Shown here in pieces: positions 36,609 through 45,415 of a stretch of 64,000 bases of DNA. Each line of letters opens with the position of its first letter. Position 1 is the stretch's first letter. The position numbers and the translations under genes are program-made. The stretch is from NCBI RefSeq assembly GCF_036898465.1, contig NZ_JARUMJ010000001.1, forward strand, positions 2,108,001 to 2,172,000. Direction: 5' to 3'. The stretch is from Streptomyces sp. B21-105. Lineage in GTDB: Bacteria > Actinomycetota > Actinomycetes > Streptomycetales > Streptomycetaceae. The notes below the pieces were generated by a model. That model did not search any database, was not told where the DNA came from, and saw nothing but the letters and a program-made list of their open reading frames with translations.

Positions 36609-37082
36609 GCTCGAGTTTCTCCAGAGCTGTCGGTCCGTGTATCCGGCATGCAGGGGTGGCGCTGCGGATCACGGGGGAAGGCGATGTTCTCGCGACGAGA
36701 TTAGTCGGCGTCGGCAGGAGGGTTCGCAGCCACCGGAGTTGAAAGCCCATCACGCAGCGAAACCGGCTGTGGACGCACTGAGCAGCCGTCTACGGAAGGA
36801 TTCGTACAGCCGCTTACCAATCGGGACACAAGGACGCCCGAGGGCCCCTCAGGCGCGGCCGTGATGCATACGGAGAGTCATCTGTCGAGCCCCGTTCGGG
36901 TGGGGAACGTCACAGCCTGGCGGGGTTCGGGGCAGGTGGAATTCAGCCGTCGCGGAGCTTCCGGTGAAGATCCGAATTGCGTGTGGCGCACATCCGCCGA
37001 ATTCTTGGTTATCGGCGGTGCACGCTGGGTGAAGGCCGCTGCATTTCCGTCATCGGCCGATCACGAATGGTCGTCGCAGTGA
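36609..37082. other. Intergenic region upstream of the solute-binding protein gene
   Basis: 474 bases with lower GC3 consistency than neighbours. A 73-codon frame at 36861-37082 ends exactly against the HAD gene but has mixed codon use and no good ribosome site. I see no supported gene. The leftward part should contain the promoter for the solute-binding operon. Confidence 0.55.
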
Positions 37083-37781
37083 TCAGTTGAGCGGCATCAG
37101 GCCGCGCAGAAAAGACAGGTCGACCTGTTCGAGCGAGGAGACGACGGTGCGTCGTGCCGCGGGGGCGATGGGCGCCACGGACGGCACCGCGACCACGTGG
37201 CAGCCCGCCGCCTCGGCCGAGGCGACACCCGTCGCGGTGTCCTCGACGACCGCGCATCGCGTGGGGTCCACGCCGAGTCCGGCGGCGGCGAGCAGGTAGG
37301 GGTCGGGGTGCGGCTTGGTGTGGGCGACCTCGTCGCCGGCGACGCTGAGGCGGAAGTGCTCGACGCCGAGCGAGGCGATGACGCGGTCGATGATGCGCCG
37401 GTGGGAGGCGGAGACGAGGGCGGTGGGCACCTCGTGCTCGGTCAGCTCGGCGAGCAGCCGGGCCGCTCCCGGCATCAGCGGCAGGGCGCGGGTGATGCGG
37501 TCCTCGAACCCCTGGTTGAGCAGGCCGGTGAGTTCGCCGACGGTGACGTCGGCTCCGGTGGCCTCGATCAGGAACCCGGTGCTCCGGCTCATCGGGCCGC
37601 CGACCACGACATGGCGCCAGGAGTCGTCGAGGGTGTGTCCGAGTGCGGCGAAGACCTCGACCTCGACGTCCCACCAGAAGCCCTCGGTGTCCACCAGGGT
37701 GCCGTCCATGTCGAGGAGCACGGCCTGCAGGGCGGAGCCCTCGGCCGTGCGGGTCACTGGCGCGGGAACCGTACTGGTCAT
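37083..37781 (-). CDS. HAD-superfamily hydrolase
   Basis: A 232-residue subfamily IA HAD phosphatase. Nucleophile D24 and acid D26 in DMDGTLVDTE; motif II is ALVSASHRRII; motif III/IV is VAHTKPHPDPYLLAA with VVEDTATGV. Helical cap between. Start ATG 37781 behind AAGGAGGT. It follows metH on the same strand but a strong hairpin separates them. Substrate not predictable; beta-phosphoglucomutase-like enzymes and small sugar-phosphate phosphatases share this form. Confidence 0.9.
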   Translation of the reverse strand: MTSTVPAPVTRTAEGSALQAVLLDMDGTLVDTEGFWWDVEVEVFAALGHTLDDSWRHVVVGGPMSRSTGFLIEATGADVTVGELTGLLNQGFEDRITRALPLMPGAARLLAELTEHEVPTALVSASHRRIIDRVIASLGVEHFRLSVAGDEVAHTKPHPDPYLLAAAGLGVDPTRCAVVEDTATGVASAEAAGCHVVAVPSVAPIAPAARRTVVSSLEQVDLSFLRGLMPLN

Positions 37782-37804
37782 CCGCGTACCTCCTTGAGGG
37801 ACGA

Positions 37805-37838
37805 GCAGGCCGGTTCCCGCTGTGGGGAACCGGCCTGC
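37805..37838 (-). terminator. Hairpin downstream of metH
   Basis: A perfect 14-bp stem GCAGGCCGGTTCCC and its complement around GCTGTG, 57 bases beyond the metH stop codon. Confidence 0.85.
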
Positions 37839-37894
37839 AGTGGACCGACCAGTGTACGACTTATCGGATCAGTGCGCCGGGCGGCACGCTCACG

Positions 37895-40800
37895 TCACCG
37901 GGCGTTGAAGTACTTCGCCTCGGGGTGGTGGATCACGATGGCGTCCGTGGACTGCTCGGGGTGGAGCTGGAACTCCTCGGACAGGTGGACGCCGATCCGC
38001 TCGGGCTGGAGCAGCTCGGCGATCTTGGCGCGGTCCTCCAGGTCGGGGCAGGCGCCGTAGCCGAGGGAGAAGCGGGCGCCGCGGTACTTCAGGGCGAACA
38101 TGTCCTCGACGTCGGCGGGGTCCTCGCCGGCGAAGCCGAGTTCGGAGCGCACGCGCGCGTGCCAGTACTCGGCGAGGGCCTCGGCCAGTTGCACGGACAG
38201 GCCGTGCAGTTCGAGGTAGTCGCGGTAGGAGTTCGACGCGAACAGCTTGGCCGTCTCCTCGCCGATGCGCGAGCCGACGGTGACGACCTGGAGGCCGACC
38301 ACGTCGGTCTCCCCCGACTCCTCCGGGCGGAAGAAGTCGGCCAGGCAGAGGCGGCGGCCGCGGCGCTGGCGGGGGAAGGTGAAGCGGGTGCGTTCGTTGC
38401 CCTGTTCGTCCAGGATGATCAGGTCGTCGTCCTTGGAGACGCAGGGGAAGTAGCCGTAGACGACGGCGGCCTCGAGGAGGTTGTCGGTCTGCAGCTTGTC
38501 GAGCAGGCCGCGCAGCCGGGGCCGGCCCTCGGTCTCGACGAGTTCCTCGTAGGTCGGCCCGTCGCCGGTGCGGGCCTGCTTGAGGCCCCACTGGCCCTTG
38601 AAGAGGGCGCCTTCGTCCAGCCAGGAGGCGTACTCCTTGAGCTGGATGCCCTTGATGACGCGGGTGCCCTCGAAGGGCGGCTTGGGCACGGGGTTGTCGG
38701 TGGCGACGTCGGAGCGGACGTGGCCTTCCTCGGGGTGCTCCTCGACCTCGACGGGGGCGGCGCTCGCGCGTACCCGGCGTTGCCTGAGTTCGGGCAGTTT
38801 CGCGCCGGGCACGCCCCGCTTGACGCCGATCAGGGCGTCCATGAGGCGCAGGCCCTCGAAGGCGTCGCGGGCGTAGCGGACCTCGCCCCCGTAGATCTCG
38901 TGCAGGTCCTGCTCGACGTAGGCCCGGGTGAGGGCGGCGCCGCCGAGGATGACGGGGTAGTCCGCCGCGAGTCCGCGTTGGTTGAGCTCCTCGAGGTTCT
39001 CCTTCATGATCACCGTGGATTTGACCAGCAGGCCGGACATGCCGATGACGTCGGCGCGGTGTTCGGCGGCGGCGTCGAGGATCGCGGAGACCGGCTGTTT
39101 GATGCCGAGGTTGACGACGTTGTAGCCGTTGTTGGACAGGATGATGTCGACGAGGTTCTTGCCGATGTCGTGGACGTCGCCGCGGACGGTGGCGAGGACG
39201 ATGGTGCCCTTGCCGTCGTCGTCGGACTTCTCCATGTGCGGCTCGAGGTGGGCCACGGCCGCCTTCATGACCTCGGCGGACTGCAGGACGAACGGCAGCT
39301 GCATCTGGCCGGAGCCGAACAGCTCGCCGACGACCTTCATGCCGTCCAGCAGGGTGTCGTTGACGATCTCCAGGGCCGGCCGGGTGAGCAGTGCCTCGTC
39401 GAGGTCCGTCTCGAGGCCGTTGCGCTCGCCGTCGATGATGCGCCGCTTGAGGCGTTCTTCCAGGGGGAGCGCGGCGAGTTCCTCGGCCCGGCCGGCCTTG
39501 AGGGACTTGGCGGTGGCGCCCTCGAAGAGCTGCATGAGCTTTTGGAGGGGGTCGTAGCCCTCGGCGCGCCGGTCGTGGATCAGGTCGAGGGCGGTCTGCA
39601 CCTCCTCCTCGCTGAAGCGGGCGATGGGCAGGATCTTGGAGGCGTGGACGATCGCGGAGTCCAGGCCCGCCTTGACGCACTCGTCGAGGAAGACGGAGTT
39701 CAGAAGGATACGGGCGGCCGGGTTGAGGCCGAAGGAGATGTTCGACAGGCCGAGGGTGGTCTGCACGTCGGGGTGACGGCGCTTGAGTTCACGGATCGCC
39801 TCGATGGTGGCGACGCCGTCGCCCCGGGACTCCTCCTGGCCGGTGCAGATGGTGAAGGTCAGGGTGTCGATGAGGATGTCCGACTCGAGGATGCCCCAGT
39901 TGCCGGTGAGGTCTGCGATGAGCCGTTCGGCGATCTCGACCTTCTTCTCGGGGGTGCGGGCCTGGCCCACCTCGTCGATGGTCAGCGCGATCAGCGCCGC
40001 GCCGTGCTCCTGGGCCAGCTTGGTGACCTTGGCGAAGCGGGACTCGGGGCCGTCGCCGTCCTCGTAGTTGACAGAGTTGATCACCGCGCGGCCGCCGAGC
40101 TTCTCCAGGCCGGCCCGGATCACGTCGACCTCGGTGGAGTCCAGGACGATCGGCAGGGTGGAGGCGGTGGCGAAGCGGCCGGCGAGTTCCTCCATGTCGG
40201 CGACGCCGTCACGGCCGACGTAGTCCACGCACAGGTCGAGCAGGTGTGCACCCTCACGGATCTGCTCGCGGGCCATCTCCACGCAGTCGTCCCAGCGGCC
40301 GGCCAGCATGGCCTCGCGGAACTTCTTGGATCCGTTGGCGTTGGTGCGCTCGCCGATCGCCAGGTAGGAGGTGTCCTGGCGGAAGGGGACGGTCTGGTAG
40401 AGGGAGGCGGCGCCGGGCTCGGGGCGGGGGCTGCGTTCGGCGGGCTCGAGGCCGTGGACGCGTTCGACGACCTGGCGCAGGTGCTCGGGGGTGGTGCCGC
40501 AGCAGCCGCCGATGAGGTTCAGCCCGTAGTCGCGGACGAAGTTCTCCTGGGCGTCGGCCAGGCCTTCGGCGTCGAGCGGGAAGTGGGCGCCGTCCTTGGT
40601 GAGGATCGGCAGTCCGGCGTTCGGCATGCACAGCAGCGGGGTGCGGGAGTGCCGGGCGAGGTAGCGCAGGTGTTCGCTCATCTCGGCGGGGCCGGTGGAG
40701 CAGTTCAGGCCGATCATGTCGATGCCGAGCGGTTCCAGCGCGGTGAGCGCGGCGCCGATCTCGGAGCCGAGCAGCATGGTGCCGGTCGTCTCGAACGCCA

Positions 40801-41413
40801 TGGAGACCAGCAGGGGCACGTCGGCGCCGGTCGCCTCCATCGCGCGCTTGGCGCCGAGGATCGACGACTTCGTCTGGAGGAGGTCCTGGGTGGTCTCGAC
40901 GATCAGGGCGTCGGCGCCGCCGGCGAGCAGGCCTTCGGCGTTGGCCTGGAAGCCGTCGCGAAGGGTGCCATAGCCGATGTGGCCGAGAGTGGGCAGTTTG
41001 GTGCCGGGGCCGATCGAGCCGAGAACCCAGCGGGTGCGTCCGTCGCGGGCGGCGAAGGCGTCGGCGGTCTCGCGGGCGATGCGGGCGCCGGCTTCGGACA
41101 GTTCGTGCACCCGCTCGGCGATGTCGTACTCGGCCATGGCGGAGTGGTTCGCGCCGAAGGTGTTGGTCTCGACGCAGTCCACGCCGACGGCGAAGTACTC
41201 CTCGTGCACGGAGCGGACGATGTCGGGGCGGGTGATGTTGAGGACCTCGTTGCAGCCCTCGAGGTCCTCGAAGTCCGCGAGGGTGGGCTCCTGGGCCTGG
41301 AGCATGGTGCCCATGGCTCCGTCGGCCACCACGACACGGGTGGCCAGGGCCTCTCGGAGCGCGGACACACGGGTCCGGCTGTCGGCGGAAGGGGTCGGCG
41401 GCACAGAGGCCAT
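37895..41413 (-). CDS. metH: Cobalamin-dependent methionine synthase
   Basis: A 1172-residue four-module enzyme. Homocysteine-binding barrel (residues 1-330, Zn ligands in LNCSTGP and GGCCGTTPEH), folate-binding barrel (350-620), cobalamin-binding module (about 650-880 with DVHDIGKN), and the AdoMet reactivation domain to the end. It transfers the methyl group of methyltetrahydrofolate to homocysteine. Start ATG 41413 behind GAGGGAG. The leader contains a 12-bp palindrome CATCCCGGGATG (41454-41465) but no recognisable cobalamin riboswitch. Monocistronic. Confidence 0.95.
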   Translation of the reverse strand: MASVPPTPSADSRTRVSALREALATRVVVADGAMGTMLQAQEPTLADFEDLEGCNEVLNITRPDIVRSVHEEYFAVGVDCVETNTFGANHSAMAEYDIAERVHELSEAGARIARETADAFAARDGRTRWVLGSIGPGTKLPTLGHIGYGTLRDGFQANAEGLLAGGADALIVETTQDLLQTKSSILGAKRAMEATGADVPLLVSMAFETTGTMLLGSEIGAALTALEPLGIDMIGLNCSTGPAEMSEHLRYLARHSRTPLLCMPNAGLPILTKDGAHFPLDAEGLADAQENFVRDYGLNLIGGCCGTTPEHLRQVVERVHGLEPAERSPRPEPGAASLYQTVPFRQDTSYLAIGERTNANGSKKFREAMLAGRWDDCVEMAREQIREGAHLLDLCVDYVGRDGVADMEELAGRFATASTLPIVLDSTEVDVIRAGLEKLGGRAVINSVNYEDGDGPESRFAKVTKLAQEHGAALIALTIDEVGQARTPEKKVEIAERLIADLTGNWGILESDILIDTLTFTICTGQEESRGDGVATIEAIRELKRRHPDVQTTLGLSNISFGLNPAARILLNSVFLDECVKAGLDSAIVHASKILPIARFSEEEVQTALDLIHDRRAEGYDPLQKLMQLFEGATAKSLKAGRAEELAALPLEERLKRRIIDGERNGLETDLDEALLTRPALEIVNDTLLDGMKVVGELFGSGQMQLPFVLQSAEVMKAAVAHLEPHMEKSDDDGKGTIVLATVRGDVHDIGKNLVDIILSNNGYNVVNLGIKQPVSAILDAAAEHRADVIGMSGLLVKSTVIMKENLEELNQRGLAADYPVILGGAALTRAYVEQDLHEIYGGEVRYARDAFEGLRLMDALIGVKRGVPGAKLPELRQRRVRASAAPVEVEEHPEEGHVRSDVATDNPVPKPPFEGTRVIKGIQLKEYASWLDEGALFKGQWGLKQARTGDGPTYEELVETEGRPRLRGLLDKLQTDNLLEAAVVYGYFPCVSKDDDLIILDEQGNERTRFTFPRQRRGRRLCLADFFRPEESGETDVVGLQVVTVGSRIGEETAKLFASNSYRDYLELHGLSVQLAEALAEYWHARVRSELGFAGEDPADVEDMFALKYRGARFSLGYGACPDLEDRAKIAELLQPERIGVHLSEEFQLHPEQSTDAIVIHHPEAKYFNAR

Positions 41414-41767
41414 GAAAGGGCTCCCTCAGATGCGACGGCTGTCGGCTTTGCGCCATCCCGGGATGCGTGGAGCTGGGACTTCCCGAGGAGCGCGCACGCC
41501 GTCAGGGTAGCCGGGACGGAGGCCTTATGGTCAGGGGCGTCCACGGGGCGGACGGGTGAGGCGGCGGGGCGGGGGCCCTGCCACGGGGGGTTCGGCGGGG
41601 GTCACGGCCGTGCGACGGCCTTGCTGCTTCCGGGGGACGGACGGCGGAACACGTGTCGACCGACCATTGGCGGGAGGTCGGCATGGACCGGTAGTGTTCG
41701 ACATTGCCGAACGGTGGCAGTGGATGCCGCCTACAGGCGGTCCGATGGGGACGGAGGCAGGAGGGCG
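41414..41767. other. metH-gylR intergenic region
   Basis: 354 bases hold the leftward metH leader, a possible palindromic metH control site (41454-41465), and the rightward gylR promoter with the operator at 41696-41712. No gene. An SRP-RNA-like fragment was examined and rejected. Confidence 0.55.
41696..41712 (+). promoter_or_regulatory. GylR-operator-like palindrome upstream of gylR
   Basis: GTTCGACATTGCCGAAC is a near-perfect 17-bp palindrome (GTTCG/CGAAC arms). It matches the element upstream of glpF at 42843-42859 in 15 of 17 positions, and sits 56 bases upstream of the regulator start, suggesting autoregulation. Confidence 0.7.
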
Positions 41768-42532
41768 ATGGCGCGGAACATCCAGTCGGTCGAACGTGCG
41801 GCCGCGATGCTGCGGCTGCTCGCGGGCGGCGAGCGGCGGCTCGGCCTGTCGGACATCGCCTCGTCCACGGGTTTGGCCAAGGGCACCGCCCACGGCATCC
41901 TGCGCACCCTCCAGCAGGAGGGCTTCGTCGAGCAGGACGACGCGTCCGGTCGCTATCAGCTGGGCGCGGAGCTGCTGCGTCTGGGCACCACCTATCTGGA
42001 CGTGCACGAGCTACGCGCGCGTGCCCTGGTCTGGACGGACGACCTCGCCCGCTCCAGCGGCGAGAGCGTGCACCTGGGGGTGCTGCATCAGCAGGGCGTG
42101 CTGATCGTGCACCACGTCTTCCGGCCGGACGACAGCCGGCAGGTGCTGGAGATCGGGGCGATGCAGCCGTTGCACTCCACGGCTCTGGGCAAGGTGCTGT
42201 CGGCCTACGACCCGGTCGCGCACAGCGAGGCCCTGGAAGCCGAGCGCAAGCCCTACACGGACCGCACGGTGTGCGACGCGGAGATGTTCGAGCACATCCT
42301 CGACATGACCCGCGCGCGCGGGTACGCGGCGGACGTGGAGGAGACCTGGGAGGGCGTCGCGTCGATCGCCGCGCCCATCCACGACCGGCGGCGCATGCCC
42401 GTCGGCGCGGTCGGCGTGACCGGCGCCGTAGAGCGGCTGGCCCGGGACGGCGAGCTGCGTCCGGAGCTGATCGCCGCGGTGCGCGACTGTGCCCGCGCGG
42501 TGTCGCGGGACCTTGGCGGCGGGCGTTTCTGA
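41768..42532 (+). CDS. gylR: IclR-family glycerol operon regulator GylR
   Basis: A 254-residue IclR protein: winged helix at about residues 6-60 (SVERAAAMLRLLAGGERRLG and KGTAHGILRTLQQEGFVEQ), then the IclR effector domain with HSTALGKVLSAYD and conserved C-terminal CARAVSRDLGG. It precedes glpF-glpK-glpD as GylR does in S. coelicolor, where it is a glycerol-inducible repressor. Effector is probably glycerol-3-phosphate. Start ATG 41768 with AGGAGG. Confidence 0.9.
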   Translation: MARNIQSVERAAAMLRLLAGGERRLGLSDIASSTGLAKGTAHGILRTLQQEGFVEQDDASGRYQLGAELLRLGTTYLDVHELRARALVWTDDLARSSGESVHLGVLHQQGVLIVHHVFRPDDSRQVLEIGAMQPLHSTALGKVLSAYDPVAHSEALEAERKPYTDRTVCDAEMFEHILDMTRARGYAADVEETWEGVASIAAPIHDRRRMPVGAVGVTGAVERLARDGELRPELIAAVRDCARAVSRDLGGGRF

Positions 42533-42988
42533 GCCGTTTCGCGGCCGCCGCTCCTCAACGGACACCGGCAAGACCCGGCCGGGACGTCGGACGGCGTTCC
42601 GGCCCGTGCCGTGCCCCAGCCCCGGTGCCCGCCCCTCCCCCTGCACAGCCCCTGCCCTGTCCTACGCGAAAGCCGTCCCGAGCGCCTGAAGCGGACATCG
42701 GGGGCGAGTGTGTGCGCACCCACGCGAAGATCGACGACTCATCGACGACTCGTCGGCGACTCGCATCGATCAATAACGATCGCGTTTTCAATAACAGCAC
42801 CCTTGACGCACACCTGACCGCCGGGCAAGACTCCCGTCCATCGGTCGACATTGTCGAACACCTGACGGCAATACGCGCTAAGGTGTGACAACGCCAAAGG
42901 CCGGCATCGCTCTCACCCCCGAGGGCGCTCGAACCCCCGGCGGGACCCGGGGTTCGGCTTCCCTGGACGAAGGACAAAGGAGTCGCGG
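42533..42988 (+). other. gylR-glpF intergenic and operon promoter region
   Basis: 456 bases with no gene. Near 42730-42765 three close copies of a CGACGACTC-like 12-bp motif occur; near 42770 and 42788 TCAATAAC is repeated with 18-bp spacing; at 42843-42859 is the GylR-like palindrome. The AT-rich core at 42765-42800 likely holds the operon promoter, and the repeats may bind GylR or catabolite-control proteins. Confidence 0.6.
42843..42859 (+). promoter_or_regulatory. GylR-operator-like palindrome upstream of glpF
   Basis: GGTCGACATTGTCGAAC contains the perfect 13-mer TCGACATTGTCGA and matches the element upstream of gylR in 15 of 17 positions. It lies 130 bases upstream of the glpF start. 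Confidence 0.7.
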
Positions 42989-43783
42989 GTGTCCAGCTCC
43001 GACATCTTCATCGGCGAGACCATCGGTACCGCCATACTCATCCTGCTCGGCGGCGGCGTCTGCGCCGCCGTGACGCTGAAGGCCTCCAAGGCCCGCAACG
43101 CCGGCTGGCTCGCCATCACCTTCGGGTGGGGTTTCGCCGTTCTGACGGCCGTCTACACCTCGGCGCCCCTCTCCGGCGCCCACCTCAACCCGGCGGTCAC
43201 CCTCGCACTCGCGATCAAGGACGACGACTGGAGCAACGTTCCGGTCTACTGGGCCGGACAGCTGCTCGGCGCCGCGATCGGCGCCACCCTGGTCTGGATC
43301 GCCTACTACGGCCAGTTCCACGCGCACCTCACCGACAGGGACATAGTCGGCGGTCCGGACGCGCAGTCGACCGAGGGCAAGGCCGTAGAGGCGCAGGAGC
43401 CGGGCGCGGGCCCCGTCCTGGGCGTCTTCTCCACCGGCCCGGAGGTCCGCGTCGTCTGGCAGAACCTGGCCACGGAGATCATCGGCACGATCGTGCTTGT
43501 CCTCGCCGTCCTCACGCAGGGCCTGAACGACAAGGGCAACGGCCTCGGGAACCTCGGCGCGCTGATCACCGCGCTCGTCGTGGTGTCGATCGGCCTCTCT
43601 CTCGGCGGCCCCACCGGCTACGCGATCAACCCGGCCCGCGACCTCGGTCCGCGCATCGTGCATGCCCTCCTGCCCCTGCCCAACAAGGGCGGCTCCGACT
43701 GGAGCTACGCCTGGATCCCGGTGGCCGGTCCGCTGATCGGCGGTGCGATCGCCGCAGGCATCTACAACGTCGCCTTTGCTTAA
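42989..43783 (+). CDS. glpF: Glycerol facilitator GlpF (GylC)
   Basis: A 264-residue aquaglyceroporin with six membrane spans and both pore motifs: LNPAVT (N67-P-A) and INPARD near residue 212. It admits glycerol for phosphorylation by the kinase encoded next. A Gly/Pro-rich external loop of about 30 residues is typical for actinobacterial members. Start GTG 42989 behind AAAGGAG. Confidence 0.94.
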   Translation: MSSSDIFIGETIGTAILILLGGGVCAAVTLKASKARNAGWLAITFGWGFAVLTAVYTSAPLSGAHLNPAVTLALAIKDDDWSNVPVYWAGQLLGAAIGATLVWIAYYGQFHAHLTDRDIVGGPDAQSTEGKAVEAQEPGAGPVLGVFSTGPEVRVVWQNLATEIIGTIVLVLAVLTQGLNDKGNGLGNLGALITALVVVSIGLSLGGPTGYAINPARDLGPRIVHALLPLPNKGGSDWSYAWIPVAGPLIGGAIAAGIYNVAFA

Positions 43784-43867
43784 GAGCACCAGCTGCACCA
43801 GCTGCACCGCGTACTCGGCAGCGCCGTACAGACAGCCTCTTGTCCACGCAAACCCCAGGAGCACTCA

Positions 43868-45406
43868 GTGACCGACGCGCACACCGCCGGCCCCTTCATC
43901 GCCGCCATCGACCAGGGGACCACCTCCTCGCGCTGCATCGTCTTCGACCGGGACGGCCGGATCGTCTCCGTCGACCAGAAGGAACACGAGCAGATCTTCC
44001 CGAAGCCGGGCTGGGTCGAGCACGACGCCGACGAGATCTGGACCAACGTCCAGGAAGTCGTCGCCGGAGCCATCGACAAGGCCGGCATCACCCGTGACGA
44101 CATCAAGGCCATCGGCATCACCAACCAGCGTGAGACCACGCTGCTGTGGGACAAGAACACCGGCCGGCCCGTCCACAACGCCATCGTCTGGCAGGACACC
44201 CGCACCGACGCCCTCTGCCGTGAGCTCGGCCGCAACGTCGGCCAGGACCGCTTCCGCCGGGAGACGGGCCTGCCGCTGGCCTCCTACTTCGCCGGCCCCA
44301 AGGCCCGCTGGCTGCTCGACAACGTCGAGGGCCTGCGCGAGCGCGCCGAGGCGGGCGACATCCTCTTCGGCACCATGGACAGCTGGGTCATCTGGAACCT
44401 GACCGGTGGCGTGGACGGCGGCAAGCACTACACCGACGTCACCAACGCCTCCCGCACCATGCTGATGAACCTCCACACCCTGGAGTGGGACGCCAAGATC
44501 GCCGAGTCCATCGGCGTCCCGCTGGCGATGCTGCCCGAGATCCGCTCCTCCGCCGAGGTCTACGGCGAGGTCAGCGGCGGCAGGCTCGGCGACCTGCTCG
44601 GCGGCATCCCGGTCGCCTCCGCGCTCGGCGACCAGCAGGCGGCCCTGTTCGGCCAGACCTGCTTCGCCGAGGGCGAGGCCAAGTCGACGTACGGCACCGG
44701 CACGTTCATGCTGCTGAACACCGGCGAGAAGATCATCAACTCGTACTCCGGCCTGCTGACCACCGTCGGCTACCGCATCGGCGACCAGAAGCCGGTCTAC
44801 GCCCTCGAGGGCTCGATCGCCGTCACCGGTTCGCTGGTGCAGTGGATGCGCGACCAGATGGGCCTGATCTCCACCGCCGCCGAGATCGAGACGCTCGCGC
44901 TCTCCGTCGAGGACAACGGCGGCGCCTACTTCGTGCCGGCCTTCTCCGGACTGTTCGCCCCCTACTGGCGCTCCGACGCCCGCGGTGTGATCGCCGGCCT
45001 CACCCGGTACGTCACCAAGGCGCACCTCGCGCGCGCCGTCCTGGAGGCCACGGCCTGGCAGACCCGCGAGATCACCGACGCCATGACGAAGGACTCCGGC
45101 GTCGAGCTCGCGGCCCTCAAGGTCGACGGCGGCATGACCTCCAACAACCTGCTGATGCAGACCCTCTCGGACTTCCTGGACGCGCCCGTGGTGCGCCCGA
45201 TGGTCGCCGAGACGACCTGCCTCGGCGCCGCCTACGCCGCCGGCCTCGCCGTCGGCTTCTGGACCAACACCGACGACCTGCGCGCCAACTGGCGACGGGC
45301 CGCCGAGTGGACCCCCCGCATGGACGCGGAGACCCGCGACCGTGAGTACAAGAGCTGGCTCAAGGCCGTCGAGCGGACCATGGGCTGGCTCGAGGACGAG
45401 GAGTAA
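43868..45406 (+). CDS. glpK: Glycerol kinase GlpK (GylA)
   Basis: A 512-residue FGGY kinase: [14 protein letters not shown] phosphate loop at residues 13-26, catalytic region [14 protein letters not shown], and the second FGGY signature [17 protein letters not shown] near residue 420. It makes sn-glycerol-3-phosphate in the cytoplasm. Start GTG 43868, AGGAG seven bases upstream, 84 bases after glpF. The intergenic bases contain two direct CACCAGCTG copies. Confidence 0.95.
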   Translation: MTDAHTAGPFIAAIDQGTTSSRCIVFDRDGRIVSVDQKEHEQIFPKPGWVEHDADEIWTNVQEVVAGAIDKAGITRDDIKAIGITNQRETTLLWDKNTGRPVHNAIVWQDTRTDALCRELGRNVGQDRFRRETGLPLASYFAGPKARWLLDNVEGLRERAEAGDILFGTMDSWVIWNLTGGVDGGKHYTDVTNASRTMLMNLHTLEWDAKIAESIGVPLAMLPEIRSSAEVYGEVSGGRLGDLLGGIPVASALGDQQAALFGQTCFAEGEAKSTYGTGTFMLLNTGEKIINSYSGLLTTVGYRIGDQKPVYALEGSIAVTGSLVQWMRDQMGLISTAAEIETLALSVEDNGGAYFVPAFSGLFAPYWRSDARGVIAGLTRYVTKAHLARAVLEATAWQTREITDAMTKDSGVELAALKVDGGMTSNNLLMQTLSDFLDAPVVRPMVAETTCLGAAYAAGLAVGFWTNTDDLRANWRRAAEWTPRMDAETRDREYKSWLKAVERTMGWLEDEE

Positions 45407-45415
45407 GAACCCCAC

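Noticed and set aside
36861..37082. 73-codon plus frame in the intergenic region
   Set aside because: Codon third positions are mixed, ribosome site is poor, and no motif is visible.
41570..41680. SRP RNA-like fragment (CCGGAAGCAGCAAGGC on the minus strand)
   Set aside because: Lacks the GGTCAGG segment and the GGAAGGAAGCAG loop needed for SRP RNA; similarity is partial.
41414..41700. Cobalamin riboswitch upstream of metH
   Set aside because: No B12-box sequence or conserved core was found; only a simple palindrome is present.
37643..41767. Very long plus-strand frame upstream of gylR
   Set aside because: Antisense to metH and lacking any start or domain until the IclR start at 41768.
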